NCBI GenBank assembly: GCA_031546825.1
Contig: JAVBJU010000030.1
Location: forward strand, 24,868-88,867
Direction: 5' to 3'
Source of the DNA: Hohaiivirga sp031546825
Lineage (GTDB): Bacteria; Pseudomonadota; Alphaproteobacteria; Rhizobiales; Beijerinckiaceae
Length of the DNA: 64,000 nt
Of the stretch, positions 1 through 8,446 are shown piece by piece. The notes below the pieces were generated by a model. That model searched no databases and had not been told where the DNA came from. It saw nothing but the letters and a program-made list of their open reading frames with translations. The position numbers and the translations under genes were made by a program. The stretch's first letter is position 1; each line of letters starts with the position of its first letter.

Positions 1-1
1 G

Positions 2-571
2 GCAATCGGTACATTTCAACAGCAGCACCCGATGATCACGTTCGATGGCAGCGTTGCCAGCTCCGAGCATGTTCTGGAGGCAGTGCGGTCTGATCAGGTT
101 GATTTCGGTGTGGCGCTTGGTCTGGAGGAGCCGGATGCGAGCATAGAGATCCGCCATTGTTTTCAAACGCGCTACCTCGTTGTCTTCGCCCCCGGGCACA
201 AGCTGGCGTCGCAAACCAATGCGCGCCTCGCCGATATCGTGCAGTATCCGCTGGCCTTATTGAATGACCGATTTCAGACACGCCAGTGGTTCAACAAGGC
301 AGTGGCGCGCCAGCATCTGGAAAACACTGTCGCCATCCAGCTTGACCATATCGAGATGCTAAAGCGAATTATTCAGGGCGGCCAGTATGTCTCAATTTTA
401 CCAGATTATGCGGTCACCGCCGAAGCAGCAGAAGGCCAACTGGCCGCGCGCTCAATCCACGAAGCGGATCACGCCTTCACCAGAACGTTTTTATGCGTGC
501 GCAAGGGCCGTATTTTACCACGCTCCGTTCAGGCTTTTCTGGCTCAATTGACGTTGGACGCTCCAGATTAG
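2..571 (+). CDS. LysR-family transcriptional regulator, C-terminal part (partial)
   Basis: This is the effector-binding (periplasmic-binding-protein-like) half of a LysR regulator. The reading frame is open from base 2 to the stop at 569-571, so the helix-turn-helix N-terminus lies outside the window. About 189 residues are visible, with the alternation typical of LysR domains: a 'VRSDQVDFGVALG' stretch, then 'YLVVFAPGHKLA', then a late 'GGQYVSILPDYAV' segment. It lies 213 bp upstream of an AbgT-family transporter in the same direction. In E. coli the LysR protein AbgR sits next to abgABT, so control of the downstream transporter is a reasonable inference. The ligand cannot be read from the sequence. 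A short ATTA/TAAT dyad lies just after the stop, but I cannot call it an operator. Confidence 0.88.
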   Translation, partial: AIGTFQQQHPMITFDGSVASSEHVLEAVRSDQVDFGVALGLEEPDASIEIRHCFQTRYLVVFAPGHKLASQTNARLADIVQYPLALLNDRFQTRQWFNKAVARQHLENTVAIQLDHIEMLKRIIQGGQYVSILPDYAVTAEAAEGQLAARSIHEADHAFTRTFLCVRKGRILPRSVQAFLAQLTLDAPD

Positions 572-784
572 GGACGGAGCGATTAATTTTTCCATTGGAG
601 TAATTGGGGTGATGGCGTGCATGGTGCTGCCCCCGCAATCACCGTGGGCGTCGACAGCGATAACGCCTTCAATTAAAAGCATTATTTTCTACCGATTTGG
701 CACAGAAATGCACTGGCGACATTTCAGGTCCTGCATTAACGTGACGGCGTTTTTTTATATCGCCATACAGGGACGGGGAAAAAG

Positions 785-2347
785 ATGAAGACGGTCGCCT
801 ATGCAGAAGGCAATGAGGAGAAGCGCAAAGGGTTTTTGAACGCCATTGAGCGTATCGGCAATGCCATGCCCGACATCACCATGTTATTCGTTTATGCGCT
901 CGCCGCATGTTGGGTGTTGTCGCTTCTGCTCTCTTACGTCACTTTCTCCTATAAGCACCCGCTGACGGGCGAGACCATTCAAGTCCTCAATCTGTTCCAG
1001 CCGAAGGAAATTGTTATCTTCATCACGTCAATGGTGAAGAATTTCATCAGCTTCCCGCCCCTCGCCATTACGGTGGTGGCAACGCTTGGCATCGGCATCG
1101 CCGAAGGTTCCGGCTTCGTGCAGGTTGCGCTGAAAAAGATGCTGAATGTGACGCCATTAAGCATTCTCACACCCGCCGTGGTCTTGATCGGCGTGGCGAG
1201 CCACATCGTCTCCGACTCGGCTTATGTGATCTTGATGCCCGTTTCCGCGATGATGTTCCACGCATCGGGTCGCCACCCGGTTGCTGGCATTGCCGCAGCC
1301 TTTGCCGGTCTCGCCGGCGGCTTCTCGGCAAGCTACACCCCATCGATCATTGATCCGATCATGCAGGGCTTTACCCAGGGCGCGGCGCACATCATTGACC
1401 CGAGCTACAACGTCAATGTGCTGTGTAATTATTTCCTGAGCTTTGCCTCAACCTTCGCCGTCATCGCAGTCTGCTGGTTCGTCACCGACAAGATCATCGA
1501 GCCTCGCCTGAACGCTTCGTTGCCGCTCAATGAGGATTTAAGCGAAGTGTCCGGCAATAAGGGCATCCATGAACTGACTGCCGCTGAAAGCCGTGCATTC
1601 AACATCGCGGGCACCGTGTTTCTACTGATGCTGATTGGCCTTGGTGCCATGCTTTATCCGCAGAATTCGTTGTTGCGTGCGCCCGATGGCAGCCTGACGA
1701 GCCCCAATGCGCCCATCATGATGGCGATTGTGCCGCTGCTTTTCCTGTTCTTTGCCATTCCCGGCCTGGTTTATGGTTTCGTTTCCCGCAATTTCAAATC
1801 GACGCGTGACGTTACCACCAGCATGGAAAACATCACGAAGTCTCTGATCTCCTTCATGGTGTTTGCCTTCTTCTGTGCCCAGTTCCTCTACTCGTTCAGC
1901 CACTCCAATATTGGTACGCTCATTGCGATCTCGGGTGCTGATTTCCTGCGCTCGCTGGCGATGCCAGCCGGGTTCACGATCTTCGGTGTCATCATTCTCT
2001 CGTGCGCCCTCGACTTCATCATCACGTCGGCCTCCTCCAAGTGGTCGATCCTTGCGCCAATTCTGGTGCCGATGCTGATGGCAGTCGGAATTTCGCCGGA
2101 ACTGACACAGGCCGCCTTCCGCGTAAGCTCGACGGTGAACGTCGCCACGCCTATGTTCCCCTTCTATCCGCTCATTCTGATGTATTGCCGCCAGTACAGC
2201 AAAAATACCGGTGTCGGTACGCTGTGCGCAACCATGCTGCCGTACACGGTGGGGCTGACGATAGTGCTCACTGCAATGCTGTATCTGTTCTGGATGCTCG
2301 GCATCCCGCTCGGACCGCAGAGCGGTTATGTTTATCCGCCCATGTAG
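785..2347 (+). CDS. AbgT-family transporter (p-aminobenzoyl-glutamate/sulfonamide efflux type)
   Basis: A 520-residue, strongly hydrophobic inner-membrane protein of the AbgT family. The family includes E. coli AbgT (p-aminobenzoyl-glutamate uptake) and YdaH/MtrF (antimetabolite efflux). Many membrane segments are evident, starting near residues 35-55. Family-like stretches include 'GIGIAEGSGFVQVALKKML' around residue 105, 'SHIVSDSAYVILMPVSAMM' near 140 and a helix-breaking 'SASYTPSIIDPIMQG' near 185. Length fits the family (about 500-520). The start is supported by GGGGAAAA just upstream of the ATG. It follows a LysR gene and precedes pepT on the same strand with an intercistronic hairpin between. 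The substrate and the direction of transport cannot be decided from sequence; a peptidase partner hints at peptide-like or glutamyl conjugates. Confidence 0.88.
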   Translation: MKTVAYAEGNEEKRKGFLNAIERIGNAMPDITMLFVYALAACWVLSLLLSYVTFSYKHPLTGETIQVLNLFQPKEIVIFITSMVKNFISFPPLAITVVATLGIGIAEGSGFVQVALKKMLNVTPLSILTPAVVLIGVASHIVSDSAYVILMPVSAMMFHASGRHPVAGIAAAFAGLAGGFSASYTPSIIDPIMQGFTQGAAHIIDPSYNVNVLCNYFLSFASTFAVIAVCWFVTDKIIEPRLNASLPLNEDLSEVSGNKGIHELTAAESRAFNIAGTVFLLMLIGLGAMLYPQNSLLRAPDGSLTSPNAPIMMAIVPLLFLFFAIPGLVYGFVSRNFKSTRDVTTSMENITKSLISFMVFAFFCAQFLYSFSHSNIGTLIAISGADFLRSLAMPAGFTIFGVIILSCALDFIITSASSKWSILAPILVPMLMAVGISPELTQAAFRVSSTVNVATPMFPFYPLILMYCRQYSKNTGVGTLCATMLPYTVGLTIVLTAMLYLFWMLGIPLGPQSGYVYPPM

Positions 2348-2358
2348 TCGATGAATAT

Positions 2359-2386
2359 GTGGGGCGTTCGATGTGACACGCCCCAC
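2359..2386 (+). terminator. Intercistronic hairpin between the AbgT-type gene and pepT
   Basis: A perfect 9-bp stem (GTGGGGCGT / ACGCCCCAC) closes a 10-nt loop, starting 12 nt after the transporter stop codon. No T-run follows, so it looks more like an mRNA-stabilising or attenuating hairpin than a full terminator. Confidence 0.45.
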
Positions 2387-2438
2387 CTCTGGTTTTCCAT
2401 CTCGCCTTAAAACCCGCGCGTTACCTTTGGGGAATTCC

Positions 2439-3680
2439 ATGTCCAACCTTCGCAATAAGCTTACTGAACGCTTTTTCCGCTATGTGGCCGTGACCAGCCA
2501 GAGCAACGCTGCGGCACCCATGGTGCCGAGCACACCCGGCCAGACCGACATGGCGAAGCTCCTCGTTGAAGAGCTTAAAGCGCTCGGCCTCAAGGATGTT
2601 CATATGGACGACCACAGCGTCGTGACAGCCTATCGGCCCGGCACCCGGGCTCAAGCGCCCAAGATCGGCTTTGTAGCCCATCTCGATACGGTTGATGTCG
2701 GCCTCTCACCGGATGTGAAACCGCAGGTTCTGAAATTCACAGGCGAGGATCTTTGCCTCAACCGGGAAAAGGATATCTGGTTGCGGACAGCGGACCGCCC
2801 GGAAATCCTGCCCTACAAAGGCGAAGATATCATCTTCTCCGATGGAACAAGTGTGCTGGGGGCCGACAATAAGGCGTCAGTCACGGTGCTCATGCAAATG
2901 CTGGCAGACTTGAAAGAAAAGCCGGAAGATATTGGCGATCTCTACATCGCCTTTGTCCCCGACGAGGAGATTGGCCTGCGTGGTGCCAAGGTCCTGGATC
3001 TCGCCCGCTTCCCCGTCGATTTCGCCTACACCATTGATTGCTGCGAATTGGGCGAGGTGGTTTACGAGACCTTCAATGCCGCCTCGGTTAAAATCCATAT
3101 CACCGGCGTGACCGCCCATCCGATGTCGGCAAAGGGCGTTCTGGTCAACCCGATTCTGGTGGCCAAAGATCTGATGGGCTGCTTCGACCGCAAGGATACG
3201 CCGGAGCATACCGACGGGCGGCTGGGTTATTTCTGGTTCACGGATATGCAGGCGAATGCGTCGGAAGCGCGCCTTGGCATGTCGATCCGCGACTTCGACC
3301 TGAAACTGTTTGAGGCGCGCAAGCGCTTTATCCAGGATGCGGTGGCATTGACCGCCGCACGCCACCCCCGCGCCGAAATCACCTGCAAGGTTGAGGATGT
3401 TTACAGCAACATCAGCAATAGCCTTGGAGGCCAGCCCCACCGCTCCATCGACCTGATCTTCCAGGCGCTATCGGACCAGAAGATCGAACCAAAAGTGATT
3501 GCCATGCGCGGTGGTACAGATGGCTCGGCCCTGTCAGCACGCGGTGTTATCACCCCCAATTACTTCACCGGGGCGCATAATTTCCATTCGCAGTTTGAAT
3601 TCCTGCCGCTGAATGCGTTCGAGAAGTCCTATGAAGTCACCCGGCGCATATGCACATTGGCGGCGGCTTCCGGAAAGTAA
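2439..3680 (+). CDS. pepT: Peptidase T (tripeptide aminopeptidase)
   Basis: A cytoplasmic zinc aminopeptidase of the M20B family that removes the N-terminal residue from tripeptides. Translation gives 413 residues, close to E. coli PepT (about 408). Visible family motifs are 'GFVAHLDTVDVG' (first metal-binding histidine and aspartate, about residue 75-85), 'LGADNKASVTVLM' (bridging aspartate, about 140), 'AFVPDEEIG' (catalytic glutamates, about 175) and 'YFTGAHNFHSQFEFLPL' (last histidine, near 380). The start chosen is the ATG at 2439, preceded by TTGGGGAATTCC; an in-frame ATG at 2373 would add 22 residues that lack family character. It lies 91 bp after the transporter gene on the same strand and is followed by a strong terminator. 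Possibly peptide or conjugate scavenging together with the transporter (inference). Confidence 0.95.
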   Translation: MSNLRNKLTERFFRYVAVTSQSNAAAPMVPSTPGQTDMAKLLVEELKALGLKDVHMDDHSVVTAYRPGTRAQAPKIGFVAHLDTVDVGLSPDVKPQVLKFTGEDLCLNREKDIWLRTADRPEILPYKGEDIIFSDGTSVLGADNKASVTVLMQMLADLKEKPEDIGDLYIAFVPDEEIGLRGAKVLDLARFPVDFAYTIDCCELGEVVYETFNAASVKIHITGVTAHPMSAKGVLVNPILVAKDLMGCFDRKDTPEHTDGRLGYFWFTDMQANASEARLGMSIRDFDLKLFEARKRFIQDAVALTAARHPRAEITCKVEDVYSNISNSLGGQPHRSIDLIFQALSDQKIEPKVIAMRGGTDGSALSARGVITPNYFTGAHNFHSQFEFLPLNAFEKSYEVTRRICTLAAASGK

Positions 3681-3735
3681 GGGTTAGCCGCGTTCTCCGC
3701 TGAGCCTCTGGGTGAAGTGGAGCTTACAAGTCGAG

Positions 3736-3776
3736 TCTCTGGAACTCCGATGCAGAGTTCCAGAGATGGATTTTTA
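3736..3776 (+). terminator. Rho-independent terminator after pepT
   Basis: A perfect 12-bp stem (TCTCTGGAACTC / GAGTTCCAGAGA) with a 7-nt loop is followed by TGGATTTTTAAATTTT. It sits between convergent pepT and era, and the A/T-rich flanks could let it work in both directions. Confidence 0.8.
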
Positions 3777-3880
3777 AATTTTGCTATTGGTTCGTGCTTT
3801 TAAGAGCACCACAGGCCAGATATTTCAAATCTTAACCCGTCTCTCCACCATTGCCCACAGGAATGGGATCAAGCCCCGGA

Positions 3881-4798
3881 TTACCGCTCCCTAGGGAACT
3901 CCAGGCCCATTTCGCGGTATCGCTGCGGGTCATCGGCCCAGTTTTCGCGCACTTTCACGAACAGGAAGAGATGCACCGGCGTTTCCGCAATCTCGGCAAT
4001 CTCATGGCGGGCGGACTTGCCGATGGCCTTGATCGTGGCCCCACCCTCACCAAGAACGATCTTGCGCTGGCTTTCGCGGGCGACGAAAATCGTCTGCTCG
4101 ATGCGCACAGAACCATCGGGGCGCGCCTGCCATTGGTCGGTTTCGACCGTGGATTGATAGGGTAATTCCTGGTGCAAGCGCTCATAAATCTTTTCGCGGG
4201 TGATTTCGGCGGCGAGCATTCTGATCGGTGCGTCCGATATCTGGTCTTCGGGATAGAGCCAGTGACCCGGGGGCATCATGGAGGCGAGCTTTTTGCAAAA
4301 ATCCGCGACGCCGTGCCCCTTGAGCGCGGACACCATGAAGGTGTGCTCGAAGGTGACGAGTGCATTGATCCGGGCCGTCAGGTCAAGAAGCTTTTCGCGC
4401 TCGATCAGGTCGATCTTGTTGAGCACCAAAATCCGCGGACGTTTCACGTCCGGCAGCTTGGAGAGGATGGCTTCGACCTCCTCATCAATGCCCTTGCGGG
4501 CATCGATCAGCAGGGCCACCGCATCGGCATCCCCTGCCCCGCCCCAGGCGGATGTCACCATGGCGCGGTCGAGACGGCGCTTTGGTTTGAAAATGCCGGG
4601 GGTGTCGACGAAAACAATCTGGCTTTCGCCTTCGATGACGATGCCGCGCACCATGGTGCGGGTCGTCTGCACCTTATGCGAGATAATCGATACTTTCGAG
4701 CCAACCAGCGCGTTGAGAAGCGTTGACTTCCCGGCGTTTGGCGCCCCGATCAGCGCCACGAAACCGGCGCGGGTCGCTCCTGCCTCAGGATTTGTCAT
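3881..4798 (-). CDS. era: GTPase Era
   Basis: An essential small GTPase that binds the 3' end of 16S rRNA and helps mature the 30S subunit. The 305-residue product has the G1 loop 'GAPNAGKST', the G3 'DTPG' and the G4 'NKID', followed by a C-terminal KH RNA-binding domain with 'VLGEGGATIKAIGKSARHEI' near the end. The ATG at 4798 is preferred over the in-frame one at 4819 because it has AGGAA at good spacing, inside the 3' end of rnc. It overlaps rnc by 14 nt, which suggests translational coupling. The order lepB-rnc-era on the minus strand is the usual one in proteobacteria. Confidence 0.97.
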   Translation of the reverse strand: MTNPEAGATRAGFVALIGAPNAGKSTLLNALVGSKVSIISHKVQTTRTMVRGIVIEGESQIVFVDTPGIFKPKRRLDRAMVTSAWGGAGDADAVALLIDARKGIDEEVEAILSKLPDVKRPRILVLNKIDLIEREKLLDLTARINALVTFEHTFMVSALKGHGVADFCKKLASMMPPGHWLYPEDQISDAPIRMLAAEITREKIYERLHQELPYQSTVETDQWQARPDGSVRIEQTIFVARESQRKIVLGEGGATIKAIGKSARHEIAEIAETPVHLFLFVKVRENWADDPQRYREMGLEFPRER

Positions 4799-5492
4799 TA
4801 CTTGGTTCCTTCCAAACACCTTCTCGCAATAAAAGCCCCTCGGCGGCGTTCTGCTCCGCTACCCGCTTGGACGGCCCGTGTCCGATGGAATCGGCGCGGC
4901 CTGCCACTCGGGCGGCAATGCGGAACTGCGGCGCGTGATCCGGGCCCTTGCGTTCAACAATATCATAAATCGGCGGAGAAAGCCCGAGCCCTTGTGCCCA
5001 TTCCTGCAACGCTGTTTTGGCATCGTGCAAAGGACGACGGGGCGCGGTGACACGTTCACGGAACGCTGCCTCAATCACAGCCTTAACAGCTTCATATCCG
5101 CCATCCAGGAAGATTGCACCTAGAATAGCCTCGCAGATATCGGCGAGAATGGCGGTATTCTTGCGCCCTCCCGATTGGATTTCGCTTTGGCCGAGCCTGA
5201 GATGCGCGCCCACGTCCCAACCCTGGGCCACCTCGGCGCAGCTCTCACGCCGTACCAATTCAGCCAGCCGCCGCGACAGTTCGCCCTCGGTGGCATCAGG
5301 GAACGTCTTGCACAGGATTTCGGCAATCGCCAACCCGAGCACCCGATCTCCTAAAAATTCAAGCCGCTGGTAGTTATGCGTTTGCCCGCCCGTGGCGGAC
5401 ACATGCGTCAAAGCCCGCTCCAGAAGCGTCTTATCCTGGAAGGAATAGCCGAAACACTTTTCAAGCTCAACGGTGCGCGGTTGTTTTGCCAC
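4785..5492 (-). CDS. rnc: Ribonuclease III
   Basis: A double-strand-specific endoribonuclease for rRNA and mRNA processing, 235 residues. The N-terminal nuclease domain carries the signature 'RLEFLGDRVLGLAIAE' (about residues 43-58) with the metal-binding glutamate and aspartate, and a second acidic cluster in 'DICEAILGAIFLDGG' (about 115-130). The C-terminal double-stranded RNA-binding domain begins near residue 160 ('DAKTALQEWAQG') and ends with 'GPSKRVAEQNAAEGLL'. Length and domain order are normal. It lies 15 nt downstream of lepB and overlaps era, so the three are probably one transcript. Confidence 0.97.
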   Translation of the reverse strand: MAKQPRTVELEKCFGYSFQDKTLLERALTHVSATGGQTHNYQRLEFLGDRVLGLAIAEILCKTFPDATEGELSRRLAELVRRESCAEVAQGWDVGAHLRLGQSEIQSGGRKNTAILADICEAILGAIFLDGGYEAVKAVIEAAFRERVTAPRRPLHDAKTALQEWAQGLGLSPPIYDIVERKGPDHAPQFRIAARVAGRADSIGHGPSKRVAEQNAAEGLLLREGVWKEPSNDKS

Positions 5493-5507
5493 AATGGCCT
5501 CCCGCCG

Positions 5508-6266
5508 TCAGTGGATGCCCTGGAATAGTCGGTTGGTCCGCACCGTCCACGGCCATTGCCAGAATTTGAGCACGGAAGCGTCATCGTTCACCGACATGAA
5601 AATGGCTTCAGCGCGTCCGACCAGATTTTCAAACGGTACGTAACCCACTTCCTGCGTCCTGGAATCGGCAGAGCGGTCGCGGTTATCGCCCATCATGAAG
5701 TAGCGCCCTTCCGGAACCACAAACTCCACAGTCCGGTCGAGTTGCCCCTCATCGTCCTGCACTTCGATGATGCGGTGTTTCACGCCGCCGGGCAAGGTTT
5801 CGATATATTGAGCAACCTGCCGGGTCTCGGTGATCCGGCCATTTTCATTGCGCCCGATATAATAATAATCCTCGATGCGCTCACGCGGCACCATCTCACC
5901 GTTGATATAGAGCCGCCCGGCCTTCATCTGCAGACGATCTCCCGGCATCCCGACCAGGCGCTTGATATAGTCCACATTCACGTCGCCGGGGAATTTGAAC
6001 ACGATGACATCGCCGCGCTTCGGCTCGGCGGCAAAGATGCGCCCGGAAAACATAGGCAGGTAATAGGGCAGCGAGTATTTCGAATAGCCATAGGAATATT
6101 TCGAAACGAACAGGAAGTCGTTGATCAGCAGCGTTGGCACCATCGATTGCGACGGAATGTTGTAGGACTGGAACAGAAAAGTTCTCAAAATCAGCGCAAT
6201 CAACAACGCCTGAATGATAACCTTAACCGTATCCCACACATTGCGGGTCGTCTGCCAGAAATCCAT
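5508..6266 (-). CDS. lepB: Signal peptidase I
   Basis: A membrane-anchored serine protease that cleaves signal peptides from exported preproteins. The 252-residue sequence has one N-terminal membrane helix (about residues 13-32), the catalytic serine in 'NIPSQSMVPTLL' (about 38), the catalytic lysine in 'DYIKRLVGMPGDRL' (about 100) and the conserved box 'MGDNRDRSADSR' near 195. A single membrane helix before the serine is the usual alphaproteobacterial layout. It starts the lepB-rnc-era unit here. In many relatives acpS lies directly upstream; here an opposite-strand lipoprotein gene separates the two. Confidence 0.97.
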   Translation of the reverse strand: MDFWQTTRNVWDTVKVIIQALLIALILRTFLFQSYNIPSQSMVPTLLINDFLFVSKYSYGYSKYSLPYYLPMFSGRIFAAEPKRGDVIVFKFPGDVNVDYIKRLVGMPGDRLQMKAGRLYINGEMVPRERIEDYYYIGRNENGRITETRQVAQYIETLPGGVKHRIIEVQDDEGQLDRTVEFVVPEGRYFMMGDNRDRSADSRTQEVGYVPFENLVGRAEAIFMSVNDDASVLKFWQWPWTVRTNRLFQGIH

Positions 6267-6576
6267 ATTATCGTTCCATCGTCCTGTATGCCATTGCCCC
6301 GAATGCTCTTCTTACGAATCCGGTTCGCAGCAAAATTGAACCATGCCATTAACCCATGGCAGGCAATGCCGCAACGCATCAATGCGCAGCGTTGAGGCTG
6401 CAACTCAGACTTTTGTAAGGCCAAAATAGCTTTTCAATAAACATTCGGGGGAAAACATTACTGTCACCGCCATCACCGCTGGCGGCCTTCCACGGAAAAG
6501 CGATAAAGGCTCTTTGCTACAACGCTTAAAAACAAATTTTACCACATTACCAAATAGCCATTTTTTGGGGGACATC
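6267..6576. other. Divergent intergenic region lepB / lipoprotein gene
   Basis: This 310-bp gap contains no convincing gene. It holds two dyads: TGCCAT-TAACCC-ATGGCA at 6344-6361 and, just after it, CAACGC...GCGTTG. It must contain promoters for both flanking genes, but no clear -35/-10 pair stands out. The part near the lipoprotein gene (6500-6575) is A/T-rich. Confidence 0.5.
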
Positions 6577-7215
6577 ATGAAACACGCACACTGGTTCATT
6601 CCGGCCATTGCCGCTTTACTTCTGGCAGGCTGCTCTTCGGTGCCAGTCGAAGAATTACGCTCAAAACTTGCAGCGGCCAATGTCGAGGTCAGTGTCAAAA
6701 CGACAATTAATAAGGTCGAGTTTTTCACACGAACACAAGAGGTTGGACAAAGCGTAGCAACGGGCGGCGCTGGAGTGCTTGGAGCGTTCGTCGGAACAGC
6801 CATCTACGCCACGGGCCGTGTCGATCCCATTGCTATCAGCGAAGGCTACTCGCACGGCGTTGCCGGGGCCATCAAGTCAAAAATCGCTCGTACCCGTTCT
6901 GGAGCCGTTGATAGCTATCGGTTAGAAGTAACCGATGCAGCCATTTTGAAAACTGTCGATGCCAGTGGCAGCCTTTATTCTCTCGGGTATAGTGTCGCGC
7001 TGGGCATCGTCAATGCCGCCGATAATAAAGCGATTAACACTGTTATATGCTCCGGCACCGGTCCAGACCGACTTTCAGAAGCGCAATGGCGCGAGTCCCA
7101 GGGTATCCTGAATGCCATGCGCAAGCAGATCATTGACCAATGCTCCAATGAGTTCATTGCCAAACTGGCACCTGCGGCAGCGTTTGCCTCGGCACGTCAG
7201 CAAAGAAAGAAATAA
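6577..7215 (+). CDS. Putative lipoprotein, unknown function
   Basis: I do not recognise a characterised family. The 212-residue product begins with a lipoprotein signal peptide: a positively charged start, a hydrophobic core and the lipobox 'LLAGC' with the acylated cysteine near residue 19. The mature part is mostly polar with glycine-rich stretches ('ATGGAGVLGAFVGTAIYATG' near 70-90) that could form a short hydrophobic hairpin. The ATG at 6577 is chosen because TTTTTTGGGGGAC precedes it; an upstream in-frame ATG at 6514 has no signal-peptide logic. It is oriented against lepB and acpS, which it separates, and converges on acpS with about 58 bp between. Its codon use looks less GC-rich than its neighbours, consistent with later insertion into an older operon. 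Confidence 0.7.
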   Translation: MKHAHWFIPAIAALLLAGCSSVPVEELRSKLAAANVEVSVKTTINKVEFFTRTQEVGQSVATGGAGVLGAFVGTAIYATGRVDPIAISEGYSHGVAGAIKSKIARTRSGAVDSYRLEVTDAAILKTVDASGSLYSLGYSVALGIVNAADNKAINTVICSGTGPDRLSEAQWRESQGILNAMRKQIIDQCSNEFIAKLAPAAAFASARQQRKK

Positions 7216-7273
7216 CAAACGGCGAGCGTCGCTGCTTTCCGTCTGGATGGCATCCTATATGTGGGGCGCCATC

Positions 7274-7675
7274 TTAAACGACGGGAAGCGCCTCAATCAC
7301 CACAAACGCCAGCGCCATTGGCGGATCGTCGGTGAGGGTTATATGAATGAGGGCCTCATGGCCTTCAGGTGTCATTGCCTTGAGGCGCGCGGCGGCGGCA
7401 CCAGTAAGTTTGAGGGTCGGGCGACCGCCAGGTAAATTGATTACTTCCATATCGCGCCAGAACACGCCCTGTGAAAGGCCGGTGCCCAGCGCTTTAGAGC
7501 AGGCTTCTTTGGCGGCAAAGCGGCGCGCATAGGATGGCGCACGGGCCGCGCGGCGCTCACTCTTGGCGCGCTCACCCTCGGTGAAAATGCGATGCGTGAA
7601 GCGTTCTCCGTGGCGCGCGAGCACCTCCTCGATACGCCGGATGTCGCACAGATCGGAACCAAGCCCGATAATCAT
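7274..7675 (-). CDS. acpS: Holo-[acyl-carrier-protein] synthase
   Basis: Transfers 4'-phosphopantetheine from CoA to a serine of acyl carrier protein, activating it for fatty acid synthesis. The 133-residue protein has the two family signatures: 'IIGLGSDLCDIRRI' at the N-terminus (magnesium-binding aspartate) and 'RRFAAKEACSKALG' around residues 50-63 (glutamate and lysine of the active site). The reading frame extends upstream to 8017, but the ATG at 7675 gives the family length and has CTGGAGATAAAAGAC before it. It is divergent from rpsF and no longer adjacent to lepB. Confidence 0.95.
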   Translation of the reverse strand: MIIGLGSDLCDIRRIEEVLARHGERFTHRIFTEGERAKSERRAARAPSYARRFAAKEACSKALGTGLSQGVFWRDMEVINLPGGRPTLKLTGAAAARLKAMTPEGHEALIHITLTDDPPMALAFVVIEALPVV

Positions 7676-8039
7676 GTCTTTTATCTCCAGCAGATAACGC
7701 CAGCACCTAACCACGCTTACATAAAGCCTTTCCGGGCAATAGAAAAGCTGGCTGTTCTGTTGGCAATGACTGCCCAGCAGCAAACGCGCGTTTCCAGCCA
7801 TAAAGCCCTTGCGCCTTCGGGTTTTTACGGTTATAGCCACCTCACGTTGCTCCGGCTGGGGGCTGAACGGGCGGTGTGCTATGCACATGGGGTCGAAGTA
7901 GACTCGTCGTCCAGTGTCTCCGCCTTCGACATTCCTCTCGGGCCTTGAGGCTCGAAGGGCTTGGCGCCGGGGAACGGATATGAACCGGCTCTCATCTCTC
8001 CCGAGGAAGAGCCCCATTCACATTGACGAAAGGCCCAAC
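7676..8039. other. Divergent promoter region acpS / rpsF
   Basis: A 364-bp gap without a gene of its own. A plausible promoter for the rpsF operon is TTGCGC at 7809-7814 and TATAGC at 7832-7837 with a 17-nt spacer, which would leave a leader of about 200 nt. Ribosomal protein operons often carry autoregulatory leader structures (S6:S18 binds its own mRNA in several bacteria), but I could not fit that motif by eye. The reading frames that cross this stretch extend acpS and rpsF upstream and are not credible coding sequence. Confidence 0.4.
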
Positions 8040-8444
8040 ATGCCTCTCTATGAGCATATCTTTCTTGCTCGCCAGGATGTGACGCCCCAGCAGGTCGACC
8101 AGATGGTCGCCACCTACAAGGGTGTTCTCGAAGCCAATGGCGGCAAGGTCGACAAAGTCGAAAACTGGGGACTGAAGTCCCTCGCGTATCGTGTCAAGAA
8201 GAACCGCAAGGCTCACTTCACGCTGTTCAATGTCGACGCCCCGGCCGCGGCCGTTGCCGAGATGGAACGCCAGATGCGCATCAACGAAGACATTCTCCGC
8301 TTCATGACCATCCGCGTCGAAGAGCTCGAGACCGAGCCTTCCGTGATGATGCAGAAGCGCGACCGCGACGACCGCAAGGATCGCCGCCGCCGTGATGATG
8401 AAGATGGCATTGCCATCGATCTCAACGCAGCCGAGGAGGAATAA
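8040..8444 (+). CDS. rpsF: 30S ribosomal protein S6
   Basis: A small-subunit ribosomal protein that pairs with S18 on the platform of the 30S subunit. The 134-residue sequence opens with 'MPLYEHIFLARQDVTPQQVD' and contains 'NWGLKSLAYRVKKNRKAHF' (about residues 40-58), both typical. The C-terminus after residue 100 is a charged tail rich in Arg, Lys and Asp, common in alphaproteobacterial S6. The start at 8040 is preceded by GACGAAAGGCCCAAC; longer in-frame starts add non-conserved residues. It begins the rpsF-rpsR cluster. Confidence 0.97.
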   Translation: MPLYEHIFLARQDVTPQQVDQMVATYKGVLEANGGKVDKVENWGLKSLAYRVKKNRKAHFTLFNVDAPAAAVAEMERQMRINEDILRFMTIRVEELETEPSVMMQKRDRDDRKDRRRRDDEDGIAIDLNAAEEE

Positions 8445-8446
8445 TC

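Noticed and set aside
695..722. Sigma-54-like promoter (TGGCAC...TGC) before the AbgT-type gene
   Set aside because: The GG-to-GC spacing is one base too short for a -24/-12 element, and a LysR regulator suggests a sigma-70 promoter.
1622..2455. 277-codon antisense frame over the transporter gene
   Set aside because: Composition (His, Arg and Asn rich) is typical of a shadow frame of a hydrophobic protein gene; no ribosome binding site.
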